This document shows positions 7,487 through 16,056 of a DNA stretch of 61,408 nucleotides, in pieces. A program made the translations under genes and the position numbers. Below the pieces are notes generated by a model that did not search any database, was not told the DNA's origin, and saw only the letters and a program-made list of their open reading frames with translations. Within the stretch, counting starts at the first letter, position 1; the number at the start of each line of letters is the position of its first letter. Source of the DNA: Firmicutes bacterium CAG:24053_14. Lineage in GTDB: Bacteria; Bacillota; Clostridia; Oscillospirales; Oscillospiraceae. Location: assembly GCA_001916715.1 (NCBI GenBank), contig MNSZ01000062.1, positions 1-61,408 on the forward strand, given 5' to 3'.

Positions 7487-8899
7487 TTAACCTGTTCTGC
7501 GCTGCTTGGAATCGGAATTTTGAGACGTGTCCGGTACAGTCTCGGACTCCTGACGGGAAAACCAGTCGGTTTTCTTCCCGGTAATATCCCCGGATACTGC
7601 ATCGACCTTGTAGGAATACTGCTTCTTTGCGGTGTAGAACTCAAGGATATAGCAGGGCTTGCCAGAATTGCGGTTCAGCTCCTCTTTGGTGAATACGATT
7701 TTTTGTGTGGATTCATCAAGTCCCGCGTCCTTCAGGGCGATCTTCTTTGCTTCTTCCAAAGAGATGAAATCTGCAGTGTCGCTTTCCGTTGTGGCGGTCT
7801 CTTTCTGCTTTTTCTCCAGAACGATACCCAACACTGCATCAATGCGGTATGTCCATTGCGTTTTCACATCGGCAAAGACGAGCCGGTAGTAAGGCGTTTT
7901 GACGCCGCCGCTCACAAGGGTTTCCTCGGTAAAGCTGACTTTATCTTTGCATCCGGCATCATCCAGGGCGATTTTCTTCGCTTCGGAAAGAGTAATAAAT
8001 TTCCCGGCGTAAATAATGCTGCCGCTCTTTGCGTCGATTTGGTAGAAATATTGATTCGTCCCGGTGTAGAACTCCAGCAGGTAGCAGGGCTTGCCCTGAT
8101 TGCGGTTCAGCTCCTCTCGGGTGAACACGATCTTCTGCGTCAGTTCATCAAGCTTCGCGTCCTTCAGTGCAATCTTCTTTGCTTCCTCCAAGGAGATGAA
8201 CTTCGATACGCTGACAGAAACAATGCCGGAAGCATCTTGGAATTTGAGAAGCTCGTCCAACGACATGCGGGCAACCTCGTCCGTGGGCAGCCCGGTTTTG
8301 TTTGCTGCGGTAAGGATCCAGTCGGCGCGGCCAAGGGAAACGTGGAATTCCTCGGCGATCTTCGCCACTTCAGCGTTTTCCGTCAGTTCGGAGTGGAAAA
8401 CCAATGTGCCGACGGCATCGGTCTGCTCCAAGGCCTTCCGAATCTCCGCGGAGAGCGAGGCTTTTAGTTCGGCATTCGCATCAAGACGGGAATCAAAAGA
8501 GATCAGAACAGTCGCTTCGCCATTTTCCATATATCCGCAGGCTTCGTAGGCGGCGACCGTGCGCGTTAGAGCGGTCTCGACGCTCTGCTTTCCCAGCGTA
8601 ACATCGCTGAGCGCATTTTCCGCATCGCTGTTCAAGCAGCGGACATTCTTAACGATCCCGCTTTTGGCAATCGTATATTCCACGCTGGGGTTGACATCCA
8701 TTGTGAAGGTGCCGGCTGTCGCATTGCTTCGGATGGCATTTGCAGCGATGCCGGTGCAGAGAACCAGCGCAAGGCAGGCAACCATGATTCCAAGCTTGGC
8801 CCAACCGGGCTTTCTTTTGGTATTTGCTTCGCTTTCCGCGTCAGCAATGAGCTCGTCATTGATCTTTCCGATCGAACGAAGAAGAACTTCGGTTTTCAT
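7487..8899 (-). CDS. RsgI-like anti-sigma factor with three PepSY domains
   Basis: 470 residues. A short cytoplasmic part (1-33), one membrane helix (34-56), then an extracytoplasmic region. Just outside the membrane is TMDVNPSVEY (66-75), the motif of RsgI-type anti-sigma factors, which are described as self-cleaving at Asn-Pro. Three PepSY-like repeats follow (234-297, 301-362, 378-440); the first and third are nearly identical, so that duplication is recent. The ATGA overlap with the ECF sigma gene marks it as the cognate anti-sigma factor. PepSY repeats may sense an envelope ligand or inhibit a protease; that part is inferred. Confidence 0.75.
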   Translation of the reverse strand: MKTEVLLRSIGKINDELIADAESEANTKRKPGWAKLGIMVACLALVLCTGIAANAIRSNATAGTFTMDVNPSVEYTIAKSGIVKNVRCLNSDAENALSDVTLGKQSVETALTRTVAAYEACGYMENGEATVLISFDSRLDANAELKASLSAEIRKALEQTDAVGTLVFHSELTENAEVAKIAEEFHVSLGRADWILTAANKTGLPTDEVARMSLDELLKFQDASGIVSVSVSKFISLEEAKKIALKDAKLDELTQKIVFTREELNRNQGKPCYLLEFYTGTNQYFYQIDAKSGSIIYAGKFITLSEAKKIALDDAGCKDKVSFTEETLVSGGVKTPYYRLVFADVKTQWTYRIDAVLGIVLEKKQKETATTESDTADFISLEEAKKIALKDAGLDESTQKIVFTKEELNRNSGKPCYILEFYTAKKQYSYKVDAVSGDITGKKTDWFSRQESETVPDTSQNSDSKQRRTG

Positions 8900-9456
8900 A
8901 GCATAATTCCCTCCTTTTCAAGAAATCGTCTTAATTCGTTTCTCATACGGAAAAGCAAAGACGTCACCTTGCTCTCGCTCATTCCGTATGCGTCCGCAAT
9001 ATCCCGTATTGCGTAGAGATGATAGTATCTGCGGACAAAAATGTTACGGTTCAGTTTGGGCTTTGCATACAGGAAGCGGTCAATGGCGGCAGCCAGCTCA
9101 TTTTCTTCGACGGTCTGCTCCACAGTCGTTTCCGAAGGAACGCAGGCTTCCAGCTCAGACAGCGCGAGGACTACTTGTCCGTGTCCGCGTTTTTCGGCAG
9201 TATACCGCTTATAACGGTTCAGAGCGAGGTTGCGCGTGATTTTCCCTAAGTAGATCGACAAACGGTTTGGACGCTGCGGCGGAATTGAATTCCATGCGCC
9301 GAGGTATGTATCGTTGGCACATTCCTCCGCATCCTCTTTGTTACGCAGTATGTTATATGCAATCGTGTGGCAGTAGCTCCCGTACTTTTCTGCGGTGGCG
9401 GCAATCGCGCTCTCGTTACGCGCCCAGTACAATTCTATGATCTCATGGTCTCTCAT
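8896..9456 (-). CDS. ECF-type RNA polymerase sigma factor
   Basis: 186 residues. Region 2 (about 15-75) carries the NILRNKEDAEECANDTYLGAW helix in the usual form, and region 4 (about 130-185) has a helix-turn-helix, IRDIADAYGMSESKVTSLLFRMR. ATG at 9456 is used because GGGAGGG precedes it; twelve upstream residues have no family match. The stop overlaps the anti-sigma start (ATGA). It should direct polymerase to a small regulon, often including its own promoter. A GAAC-like -35 and TCTA-like -10 about 50 bases upstream could be such a site but were not proved. Confidence 0.85.
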   Translation of the reverse strand: MRDHEIIELYWARNESAIAATAEKYGSYCHTIAYNILRNKEDAEECANDTYLGAWNSIPPQRPNRLSIYLGKITRNLALNRYKRYTAEKRGHGQVVLALSELEACVPSETTVEQTVEENELAAAIDRFLYAKPKLNRNIFVRRYYHLYAIRDIADAYGMSESKVTSLLFRMRNELRRFLEKEGIML

Positions 9457-9749
9457 TGCGCCCTCCCTTCTCTCTGCGTAAAGGCCTTTCACCTATATAG
9501 ACAACAAAAATCGCCGTTCATTGCGTGTATTGCACACAAAGTATGCTTGTAAATTCATTATATCGTGTGGCAGATCTGATTTCCACCGGAATAAGCACTC
9601 CGCTTTAAGGAAGCAGGCACAGAAGCTGCGGCGGCGGGGAAGATGAGCCCCGCTGCGCAAAATAAATATATACGATTTTTCCGCTCCCGGCTATTGAGGA
9701 ATACAAAATGTCTCACGAAATGGCAGACTAAATGGCAGGGTTTGCGCCG

Positions 9750-9778
9750 ATGACACGAAAAAGACGCTGTGGTATAAT
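9750..9778 (+). promoter_or_regulatory. Promoter of the zinc-ribbon gene
   Basis: ATGACA (9750-9755) and TATAAT (9773-9778) are 17 bases apart, with a start site about 60 bases before the zinc-ribbon ATG. The rest of 9457-9846 shows no gene; TATAAT-like sequence near 9560 on the minus strand may serve the sigma operon. Confidence 0.6.
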
Positions 9779-9846
9779 CGTATCGTCCATCAATGGGTCG
9801 TGAAACCCGGCATGAATGCCGAATACTGCCCAAAGGAGTGCTGAAT

Positions 9847-10237
9847 ATGAAATATTGTCCCTATTGCGGCGCCGATCTTGCTGATGGCGTCGCTTCTTTC
9901 TGCATGGAGTGCGGGAAGAGCCTGCCGACTGCGGAAGGTGGTCAGAAAAAGCCAAAAGAGAAACCCGTAAGGTCACAAAAGCGTATGGAAAAGAAACGCA
10001 AGCACCCGTCTCCAAAGCCACGGAAAAAGCATGAAAAGCCTGTCGGTGAACACGTGGGAGGAACTTTTGCTCCAAATCTTGGCTTTTTGAGGGAGCTTTT
10101 TTACTGCTGTTTTCTGCCTCCTGGTGTGCATGAATGTCGTGCAAAAAAGCAGCAGAGACTATGTAATAGCATTCCTGCGGCAGAAGGACTTTACCGTATT
10201 TGCTGATATGCCAGGCGTCTGGGCGATCTCCCCATAA
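9847..10237 (+). pseudogene. Zinc-ribbon membrane protein, frameshifted and truncated
   Basis: Starts at ATG 9847 after AAAGGAG. An N-terminal zinc ribbon with Cys4, Cys7, Cys19 and Cys22 (CPYCGADL, CMECGKSL) is followed by a Lys/Pro-rich basic linker of about 50 residues. A membrane helix is expected next but appears in frame only if one T of the T6 run at 10097-10102 is removed (giving ELFTAVFCLLVCMNVV). As written, the frame runs on to 10206 with unrelated sequence. The restored frame enters the antisense of an HTH remnant (10159-10290) and stops at 10235-10237, so the 3' end is also lost. A sequencing error in the T run is possible. Confidence 0.6.
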
Positions 10238-10290
10238 CCATTCCCGGCAGCACGCAGCTTTTTAATCTGTTCTCTCTGATTGTATGTCAT
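10159..10290 (-). pseudogene. Small helix-turn-helix protein remnant of mobile-element type
   Basis: Reads MTYNQREQIKKLRAAGNGYG, then EIAQTPGISANTVKSFCRRN, and stops after 43 residues. This is the N-terminal HTH of small proteins that accompany site-specific recombinases in Clostridia conjugative elements; those continue with a Cys-rich zinc-binding tail, absent here. A good AAGGAG site precedes the ATG. It lies antisense to the broken end of the zinc-ribbon gene, so it probably marks an old element excision or insertion. The family link is from memory of its pattern. Confidence 0.55.
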
Positions 10291-10752
10291 AACCCTTCGG
10301 CTCCTTCCGAGGGAAGCTCTTTGCTGTATCTCCCTCACTCACTGCCGAAGAATTCACCCCATCGTTATGACATCCAAATTCGGAACACGAAAAAAGCTAT
10401 TACACTGTATGATTTCTCAAAAATTTAGGATATATAAAAGTATGTATTATATAGTGAGATGGGAATTTGGTGTTCCAACGTGTTCTCGTGTTCCAATAAC
10501 CGTGGAAAAACTGCAAAAAATGTCCACCGGTATACCGAGTATTAACTCAATACGCCAGTGGGCTTTATGCATCTTATTTATTTCTTGTTCATTCCGGCAG
10601 CTTAGTATAAATGAGCAGTCCTCTGACAGAGAACGATGGTGATAAGCACCTGCGTGAAAATCCAGAATTTCAACATGGTACTGTCAGCCTTGATGATGTC
10701 CTTCTTGATTTTCTTGCCTCTATTATAGTTTTCTGCTGCTTTTCAATCAATT
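10291..10752. other. Intergenic stretch without a recognised gene
   Basis: An AT-richer stretch than its surroundings. No reading frame here has a family resemblance or a convincing ribosome site. A minus-strand frame near 10625-10730 encodes a basic segment followed by a hydrophobic helix (IFTQVLITIVL) and may be a fragment of an element protein. It is best read as decayed mobile DNA. Confidence 0.4.
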
Positions 10753-11198
10753 AGTCTCACGCCTGCCGGGGAGCACTTTTACCGCAAGAGCATTATCATC
10801 CGCAGTGATCTGGAGCAGCTTATCCGCGAGACAAAGCGGCTGGATGCGGATGACAGCTACACGTTTCGTCTGGGCTGCTATAAGGGCTACCACGGCGGCG
10901 AATTTTCGGAGGCCATTGCAAGGTTTTCCGAAAAATATCCCAAGGTCTTGGTCTGCACGGTGATTACCGGTTTGCGGATTCTCTGCAAGAAGCGCGGCTG
11001 ATGATCATCACCGGACAGGGCTATCTGCCGGTGGACGTGATCGGAGAGCAGATGTGGTTTGATTCCGCCGTGAAGCGTATCCCGCTGGTGAGAAGAGGCG
11101 AACCGGTGACCAAGACCTACTGCGTATTCTGGAAGAAGGACAATTCCGGGTATTATATCGAGGAGTTTGCGGAGATTCTGAAAGAGGAGTTTGCGTGA
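10753..11198 (+). pseudogene. LysR-family regulator remnant
   Basis: Starts abruptly in the linker after the DNA-binding domain (SLTPAGEHFYRKSIIIRSDL), continues into the effector-binding domain (FRLGCYKGYHGGEFSEAIAR), then changes frame near 10950. The second frame (GDYRFADSLQEARLMIITGQ to EILKEEFA) is the end of the same domain. The HTH and the central part are missing, so the product cannot bind DNA. The open frame from ATG 11001 to 11198 is just the C-terminal fragment. Confidence 0.7.
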
Positions 11199-11242
11199 AA
11201 GCGTATTCCTCTGTTGTCTCCATACTAAACAAACTTATCTAA

Positions 11243-11284
11243 AAAACTGCATCGCACTACAACAGTGCGATGCAGTTTTTATTT
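11243..11284 (+). terminator. Strong intrinsic terminator
   Basis: An AAAAACTGCATCGCACT arm pairs with AGTGCGATGCAGTTTTT around a short loop, followed by T-rich sequence. It is the original terminator of the now broken LysR gene. Confidence 0.8.
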
Positions 11285-11334
11285 TACCTGCTCCTTTAAT
11301 ACAGGGTAACAAGACCCTATACCGCATTCATGTT

Positions 11335-11630
11335 ACGCGAAACGCTACGGTTTCCACTGCGCCCGCGAACCGGGCTGCCGCAAAACATACCTTGGACTAC
11401 CGGGTTGCGTAGCACCTACGGTTTCCTCCGCAGTCCCGAACCGGGCTGCCGCAAAACTCAGCAGCGCACTCATGTTACGCGTAGCACCTACGGTTTCCTC
11501 CGCAGTCCCGAACCGGGCCACCGCAAAACTCAGCAGCGCACTTATGTTACGCGTAGCACCCACGGTTTCCTTCATTGTTCCGAACCGGGCAACCGGAGAT
11601 ATATGTATCGGTAGCTGCGTCAATTCGCCA
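11335..11630. repeat. Mosaic intergenic repeat with 72-base tandem units
   Basis: Contains at least three tandem copies of a 72-base unit (starts near 11407, 11479 and 11551), each with GTAGCACCTACGGTTTCC, CCCGAACCGGG and GCAAAACTCAGCAGCGCAC. The right end is ATGTATCGGTAGCTGCGTC then AATTCGCCACTAAA, the inverted form of the end seen at 15.6, 16.4, 31.3, 35.8 and 36.2 kb. The end abuts the hydrogenase stop codon: its CTA (11631-11633) is that TAG. Confidence 0.75.
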
Positions 11631-13166
11631 CTAAACAGTCTTTTCTTCGATGAGAGGTAGGAAGTCCTTATACTGCGTATCGTAAGCGCAGCTGTACTCG
11701 GCGCAGTCGGCGAATTTTGCGACCGCGCGAGTGGACTTGTCGATCGGCTGGAGCGTGCCGGCGCCGGCGACGCAGCCGCCGGGGCACGCCATACCCTCGA
11801 GAAGGTAGCCGTCGTACTTGCCGTCGCGGGCCATCATCAGCAGCTTGCGGCACTCGTGCAGGCCGGTGGCCTTTGCGATCTTGACCTCGCGCGTCGGGTC
11901 GATGGACTTGATAGCGTTGATGACCGCCTGCGCAACGCCGCCGGAAACGGCGAACTTGCGCGCGTCCGAGCCTGCCTGGGAGAGCGTCTGCGCCTCCTCG
12001 GCCGGGATGCACTCCTTGTCCACGCCCTTGGCGGCGAACATGCCGAGCACCTCCTCAAAGGTGAGGACGAAGTCAACATCGCTGCGCACGGTGCGGCGGC
12101 TGGCCTCGAGCTTCTTCGCGTCGCAGGGGCCGACGAAAACGACCTTGCAGCCTGGGTGAGTTTTCTTTACAAAGCGCGCGGTGAGCACCATGGGCGTCAT
12201 CGCGACGGATATGTTCTCGGCCATGTCGGGGAACATTTTTTTGACCATGTCGCTCCACGAGGGACAGCAGGAGGTGACCATGAAGCGGTGCTTGGACGGG
12301 ACCTCCTCAAGGAAGTCGGCGGCCTCCTCGATGACGCACAGATCCGCGCCGATGGCGGCCTCGTAAACGTCGGTGAAGCCCAGGCGCTTGAAGGATGCGG
12401 TCATCTTTTCGGGTGTAGCATCCGGGCCGAACTGGCCGACGAAGGCCGGCGCGAGCACAACATAGACGGGCACGCCGCTTTTTATTGCCATGATGGTCTG
12501 GAAGATTTGGCTTTTATCGCTTATCGCACCGAACGGGCAGTTTACAAGGCACTGTCCGCAGGAGGTGCATTTTTTATAATCTATCGCCGCGCGGCCGAGC
12601 TCGTCCTTGCCGATGGCCGCAATGCCGCAGGCCTTCTTGCATGGGCGCTCCTGACGGATGATCGCCGAGAATGAGCACGCGTCCATACATCTGCCGCAGC
12701 GCACGCACTTGTCGGTGTCGATATGCGCGTGGCCGTTGACCTTGCTGATGGCCTTTTTGGGGCAGATCTCGATGCAGGGGTGCTCGATACAGCCCTGGCA
12801 GCCGTTTGTGACCTTGATGATGTTATCCGGGCAGCGGTTACATGCAAATTTGATGACGTTTATAAGCGGCGGCTCGTAATATTTCTCGGCAATGACGGTC
12901 TCCTCGACGCTGTCGGAAATGTTGTTGTGCACGCCGAGCTTGCGCATCGGCAGACCCATTGCAAGGCGCAGCCTTTCGCCGACAACGGCACGCTCGATGA
13001 GCAGATTGTTTCTGAATGGGCCGATCTCATCCGGGTCGCCCGGACAGATCTTGTACGGAAGCTCTTCAAGCCTCTGCGCGTAGTCTCCTCCCTCGTATGC
13101 CATGCGCGCGATTTCAGTGAAAACCTCGTGCCTTATCCTGGTTTTGCCGGTCTCCATTCCTCTCAT
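11631..13166 (-). CDS. Monomeric [FeFe] hydrogenase, group-B-like
   Basis: 511 residues. Interconverts protons and electrons with H2, a fermentative electron sink. Two 4Fe-4S ferredoxin domains (Cys clusters at about 131-164 and 176-210) feed the H-cluster domain. Its three motifs are TSCCPSW (298-304), VGPCDAKK (345-352) and EGMACPGGC (457-465). The second, GPC rather than MPC, and the N-terminal extension with CNRCP and CQGC fit the group B enzymes known mainly from genomes. GGAGG precedes the ATG at 13166. A consensus promoter lies upstream. The role in H2 production versus sensing is not resolved. Confidence 0.9.
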   Translation of the reverse strand: MRGMETGKTRIRHEVFTEIARMAYEGGDYAQRLEELPYKICPGDPDEIGPFRNNLLIERAVVGERLRLAMGLPMRKLGVHNNISDSVEETVIAEKYYEPPLINVIKFACNRCPDNIIKVTNGCQGCIEHPCIEICPKKAISKVNGHAHIDTDKCVRCGRCMDACSFSAIIRQERPCKKACGIAAIGKDELGRAAIDYKKCTSCGQCLVNCPFGAISDKSQIFQTIMAIKSGVPVYVVLAPAFVGQFGPDATPEKMTASFKRLGFTDVYEAAIGADLCVIEEAADFLEEVPSKHRFMVTSCCPSWSDMVKKMFPDMAENISVAMTPMVLTARFVKKTHPGCKVVFVGPCDAKKLEASRRTVRSDVDFVLTFEEVLGMFAAKGVDKECIPAEEAQTLSQAGSDARKFAVSGGVAQAVINAIKSIDPTREVKIAKATGLHECRKLLMMARDGKYDGYLLEGMACPGGCVAGAGTLQPIDKSTRAVAKFADCAEYSCAYDTQYKDFLPLIEEKTV

Positions 13167-13207
13167 GGGGGTGATCCTCCGATTATACTTCTATTTAGCC
13201 AAAAATA

Positions 13208-13235
13208 ATTATACAAAAGTATCCGCTTTTGTCAA
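13208..13235 (-). promoter_or_regulatory. Consensus promoter of the hydrogenase gene
   Basis: On the minus strand, TTGACA (13230-13235) and TATAAT (13208-13213) are 16 bases apart, about 40 bases before the start codon. Both boxes are perfect consensus, which suggests strong vegetative expression. Confidence 0.8.
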
Positions 13236-13289
13236 GAAATTTGTTATAAAATTAACGCGATTTTCACCTTATAAGCGATACTATAATTA

Positions 13290-13556
13290 AAGCGGGTATT
13301 AAAATTTTTAATACCCGCTTACAGGCTGTCGAAAAACTATGTGCAAAAGAAAGATAATAGAGCAGCAGGGGAGCTCGAGGGGGCAAAGGCCCCACTCGAA
13401 ATTGGATTAATAGCCATCAAAAACGCCTGATTTATCAGGCAGATTTTTCGTGAAAACCTGTTTTCACAAAAAATGTGGCGTTTTTGAAGCGTGCAAAAAA
13501 GTCAAAGACTTTTTTGACACGCTGAAAGCAGGTATTAAAATTTTTAATACCTGCTT
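13290..13556. repeat. Structured repeat element bracketed by twin perfect hairpins
   Basis: A gene-free stretch bounded by two near-identical palindromes, 13290-13320 (AAGCGGGTATTAAAA arm) and 13526-13556 (AAGCAGGTATTAAAA arm). Between them lies a chain of further hairpins: CTCGAG..CCCC/CTCGA around 13374-13398, GCCTGAT/ATCAGGC 13425-13440, GTGAAAAC/GTTTTCAC about 13450-13467, an outer AAAAACGCC/GGCGTTTTT stem, and a long GCGTG..AAAAAAGTC/GACTTTTTT..CACGC stem about 13489-13522. Bases 13328-13424 recur almost exactly at 61311-61408. It may be a structured RNA or a MITE; no protein is supported. Confidence 0.7.
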
Positions 13557-13565
13557 AGTTGAATT

Positions 13566-14558
13566 CTATTCTTTGTTGTATTCCTTAATGATCTCCTCGA
13601 CCTCGTCATCCGCCGATTGCGGTTTAGCCTTTCGGACGGGCGCCTCAATGGTCGGCTCGGGAGCGGCCTCATCGGGGCTCGGCTCGATTACCGTGTCCTC
13701 GGCCTCGTCGTCGGATTTGGTCTCCGGCTCGGGAGATGCGATCTTTTCGGTTTCCGGCGGAAGGTCTTCCTTTGCACAGCGGTTTTTGATTATAAGCCAG
13801 CTGTACATCAGCAGCATACCGACCGTTGCGAGAATAATAAGCTCAAGTCCCATATGGCGGCTGTCGGCCAGCGTTGTTATGCACATGAATTCGCCCAAGA
13901 GGCTCAGATAGCAGGCCTTGCGCGGATCGGGTCTGCCGAAAGCGTAGCCTGCGACATAGAACAGCGCAAGTATCGCGCAGCAGATAGCGAGGATCTCGAT
14001 CGCGAACATCCAGACGTTGGGGTTGTTTGCGTTTGACCGGTAGCTTGCTATGAGCCACACGCAGTACATCAGGATGGGCAGCGCCATGAAAATGCTCACA
14101 AGGCTCGGCGAATAGTGACTCCGCGAGGCGCTGCAGATGAGCGGAAAGCTCAGGCCGCTGAGCATGCCCAGAACTGCGACAAGGACATACATCGTGCGCA
14201 GACTGTCAAGCGATGTCTCGACAATGGTCATGATGCCGCCGAGCACGGCGAGCGCCGCGATGATCCAAGCGAATATTATGTATAGTATGGAAAGGCCGCG
14301 CAGCGCCTCGCTCATCCCGGTCGGGAACACGGTCTGATCGTCTGTGAGCTTCCTTGTCCGCAGCCACAGCACAACGGCGGCGGCGAGGATCAAAAGCGGC
14401 AGCAGAATGTTGAGGATGCTGGGGTTTATCATGCCCGTTTCCGTGTCGCGTGCGACCTGCATTTGCAGCCATCGGAAAAACGCGCCGAACGCGCCGAACG
14501 CACAGGTATAGCACAGCATTATCAGTGCGTCGTTGGCCTTGTTGTTGTTTTTAAGCAT
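13566..14558 (-). CDS. Polytopic membrane protein of unknown function
   Basis: 330 residues with about seven or eight membrane helices (residues 12 to about 250), followed by an acidic, Pro/Glu-rich cytoplasmic-type tail (ETKSDDEAEDTVIEPSPDEA) ending in a charged segment. No family is recognised beyond similarity in plan to uncharacterised Clostridia membrane proteins. The ATG follows AGGATTGATACT, a weak ribosome site. It stands alone between the structured repeat and the divergent spoIID-like gene. Confidence 0.6.
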   Translation of the reverse strand: MLKNNNKANDALIMLCYTCAFGAFGAFFRWLQMQVARDTETGMINPSILNILLPLLILAAAVVLWLRTRKLTDDQTVFPTGMSEALRGLSILYIIFAWIIAALAVLGGIMTIVETSLDSLRTMYVLVAVLGMLSGLSFPLICSASRSHYSPSLVSIFMALPILMYCVWLIASYRSNANNPNVWMFAIEILAICCAILALFYVAGYAFGRPDPRKACYLSLLGEFMCITTLADSRHMGLELIILATVGMLLMYSWLIIKNRCAKEDLPPETEKIASPEPETKSDDEAEDTVIEPSPDEAAPEPTIEAPVRKAKPQSADDEVEEIIKEYNKE

Positions 14559-14643
14559 AGTATCAATCCTGTTAGAATAAATTTGTATCAGATTGATTTT
14601 ATACTCATTTTCTCAAACAGTCAAGATGAAAGGGTGATGCCGG

Positions 14644-15609
14644 ATGAAAAGAATAGTCTGCGCCGCGCTTTTCATGACGCTTGTCGTCATGGCCTTGCCG
14701 CGGCTTTTTCCCGTTCAGGAAACAGTGCCGCAGCCGTCCTCCGTGCCGGACAAGGCTGCCGAAAAGCTCGAGCCCGACGAAAGCCGGAGCATACGCCTGC
14801 TCTCGGGAGATACTGTCGTCGAGATCGGCGTTTTCGACTATCTCACGGGCGTTGTCGCTGCCGAGATGCCCGTGTCGTTCGAGCCGGAGGCGCTCAAGGC
14901 GCAGTCTGTCGCGGCGCGCAGCTATCTTCAGCGTGCGCTTGCCTCGCCCAAGCACGAGGGCGCGGATATCTGCGCCGACTCCGCCTGCTGTCAGGCATAT
15001 CTCACCCCCGAGCAATTAAAAGCAAGCTGGGGGGACAAGTACGCACAGTACAGCGAAAAGATAAGCGCTGCGGTCAGGGCGACCGACGGCGAGTACCTCA
15101 GCTATGACGGAAAGCCCGCGCTCGCGGCGTTCCACTCATCCTCCGACGGCGCGACCGAGGACGCAGGCGCGATCTGGTCGGATGTGCCGTATCTGAAAAG
15201 CGTTTCCTCGCCCGAGACCGGCGACTCCGTGCCGAATTTCCAAAGCACCGTCGTGAACTCCGACCTTGATTTTCGCGACACGATACTATATCTCAAGCCC
15301 GAGGCGGACATGACCGGCGACGCAGACTCCTGGCTCGGCGAGACGACTCGCACGGCGTCCGGCCGCGTTGCGAGCATTGTTATCGGCGGCGCTTCGTTCA
15401 CCGGCAGCGAGCTGCGCTCGCTGTTCAAGCTGCGCTCGACCGATTTTGAGCTTACCCACGCCGACGGCTGCTTCACCTTCACCGTCCACGGCTACGGCCA
15501 CGGCGTCGGCATGAGCCAGTACGGCGCGAACGCCATGGCGCGCTCTGGCTCCGACTACCGCGAGATCCTCGCCCACTACTACCCCTCCGCTTTTTTAGTA
15601 GCGCATTGA
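14644..15609 (+). CDS. spoIID: SpoIID/LytB-domain peptidoglycan lytic protein
   Basis: 321 residues. A membrane anchor or signal (about 2-20) is followed by the SpoIID domain: YLTGVVAAEMPVSFEPEALK holds the catalytic Glu, then QSVAARSY, AFHSSSDGATEDA and GYGHGVGMSQYGANAMA. SpoIID cuts denuded glycan strands during forespore engulfment, so the organism probably forms spores. A vegetative LytB-like role is possible. The last residues FLVAH and the TGA are encoded by the end of the adjoining mosaic repeat (from about 15588), so the original C-terminus was replaced. Confidence 0.85.
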   Translation: MKRIVCAALFMTLVVMALPRLFPVQETVPQPSSVPDKAAEKLEPDESRSIRLLSGDTVVEIGVFDYLTGVVAAEMPVSFEPEALKAQSVAARSYLQRALASPKHEGADICADSACCQAYLTPEQLKASWGDKYAQYSEKISAAVRATDGEYLSYDGKPALAAFHSSSDGATEDAGAIWSDVPYLKSVSSPETGDSVPNFQSTVVNSDLDFRDTILYLKPEADMTGDADSWLGETTRTASGRVASIVIGGASFTGSELRSLFKLRSTDFELTHADGCFTFTVHGYGHGVGMSQYGANAMARSGSDYREILAHYYPSAFLVAH

Positions 15610-15878
15610 CGCAGCTACGGATACGGTTATCTCTGGTTGCCCGGTTCGGAACAATGGAGGAAACCGTATCTGCCACGCAACCCGGTAGTGCGCCGCTGAG
15701 TTTTGCTCCGCACCTTGTAGGGAACGGATTTATCCGTTCCGCATATACCGGTTTCGTCGGCAGTTTCCGGTCGTGACACCGCAATAAATGTATCGGTACA
15801 ATGTAAAAACGCCTTCATCCGTCACCAAGGTGACACCTTCCCCTCAAGCTCCGCAAGGGGAAGGCAAAAGGCGGCTCG
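15588..15878. repeat. Mosaic intergenic repeat
   Basis: Begins with TTTTTTAGTAGCGCATT inside the end of the spoIID gene and runs to the stop of a small gene, where the inverted end recurs. Inside are a CCCGGTTCGG module, a GGGAACGGATTTATCCGTTCC hairpin, the module CCGGTTTCGTCGGCAG, and the CCTTCCCCT/AGGGGAAGG hairpin (about 15836-15864). No protein-coding signal. Confidence 0.7.
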
Positions 15879-16043
15879 TCAATTCGCCTCTAAAAACAGC
15901 TCCTCGGCATCGAGCAAAGCCTCACGCAGCAGTGCAGCCGCAGCTTCGGCATTCTGCGCATCGTCCTCGATCATGCTGACAGCATCGTCGGCTGCCCGAC
16001 ACAGTCGGCAATACATCATCTTGTAATCTGCCAAAAAAGTCAT
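15879..16043 (-). CDS. Small helical protein, family shared with 45773-45928
   Basis: 54 residues, beginning MTFLADYKMMYCRLCRAADD and ending EELFLEAN. All-helical, acidic, with no membrane segment. The pattern Y..MM(Y/F).R...DAV near the start and an A-rich, Glu-rich helix ending in (L/I)F.E is shared with the small protein at 45773-45928. The ATG is directly preceded by GTGAGGGG, a tight ribosome site. The final FLEAN and TGA come from the repeat end (TTTTTAGAGGCGAATTGA). It is divergent from an XRE regulator with shared operator-like repeats. Function unknown. Confidence 0.55.
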   Translation of the reverse strand: MTFLADYKMMYCRLCRAADDAVSMIEDDAQNAEAAAALLREALLDAEELFLEAN

Positions 16044-16056
16044 CCCCTCACATTAA

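Noticed and set aside
7256..8467. 403-codon plus-strand frame antisense to the anti-sigma gene
   Set aside because: Repetitive only because it mirrors the PepSY repeats; no start signal and no family features.
11345..11623. 92-residue frame with 24-residue peptide repeats in the mosaic element
   Set aside because: The frame arises because the DNA unit is 72 bases; it has no ribosome site, and related units at 31.4 kb have the frame broken.
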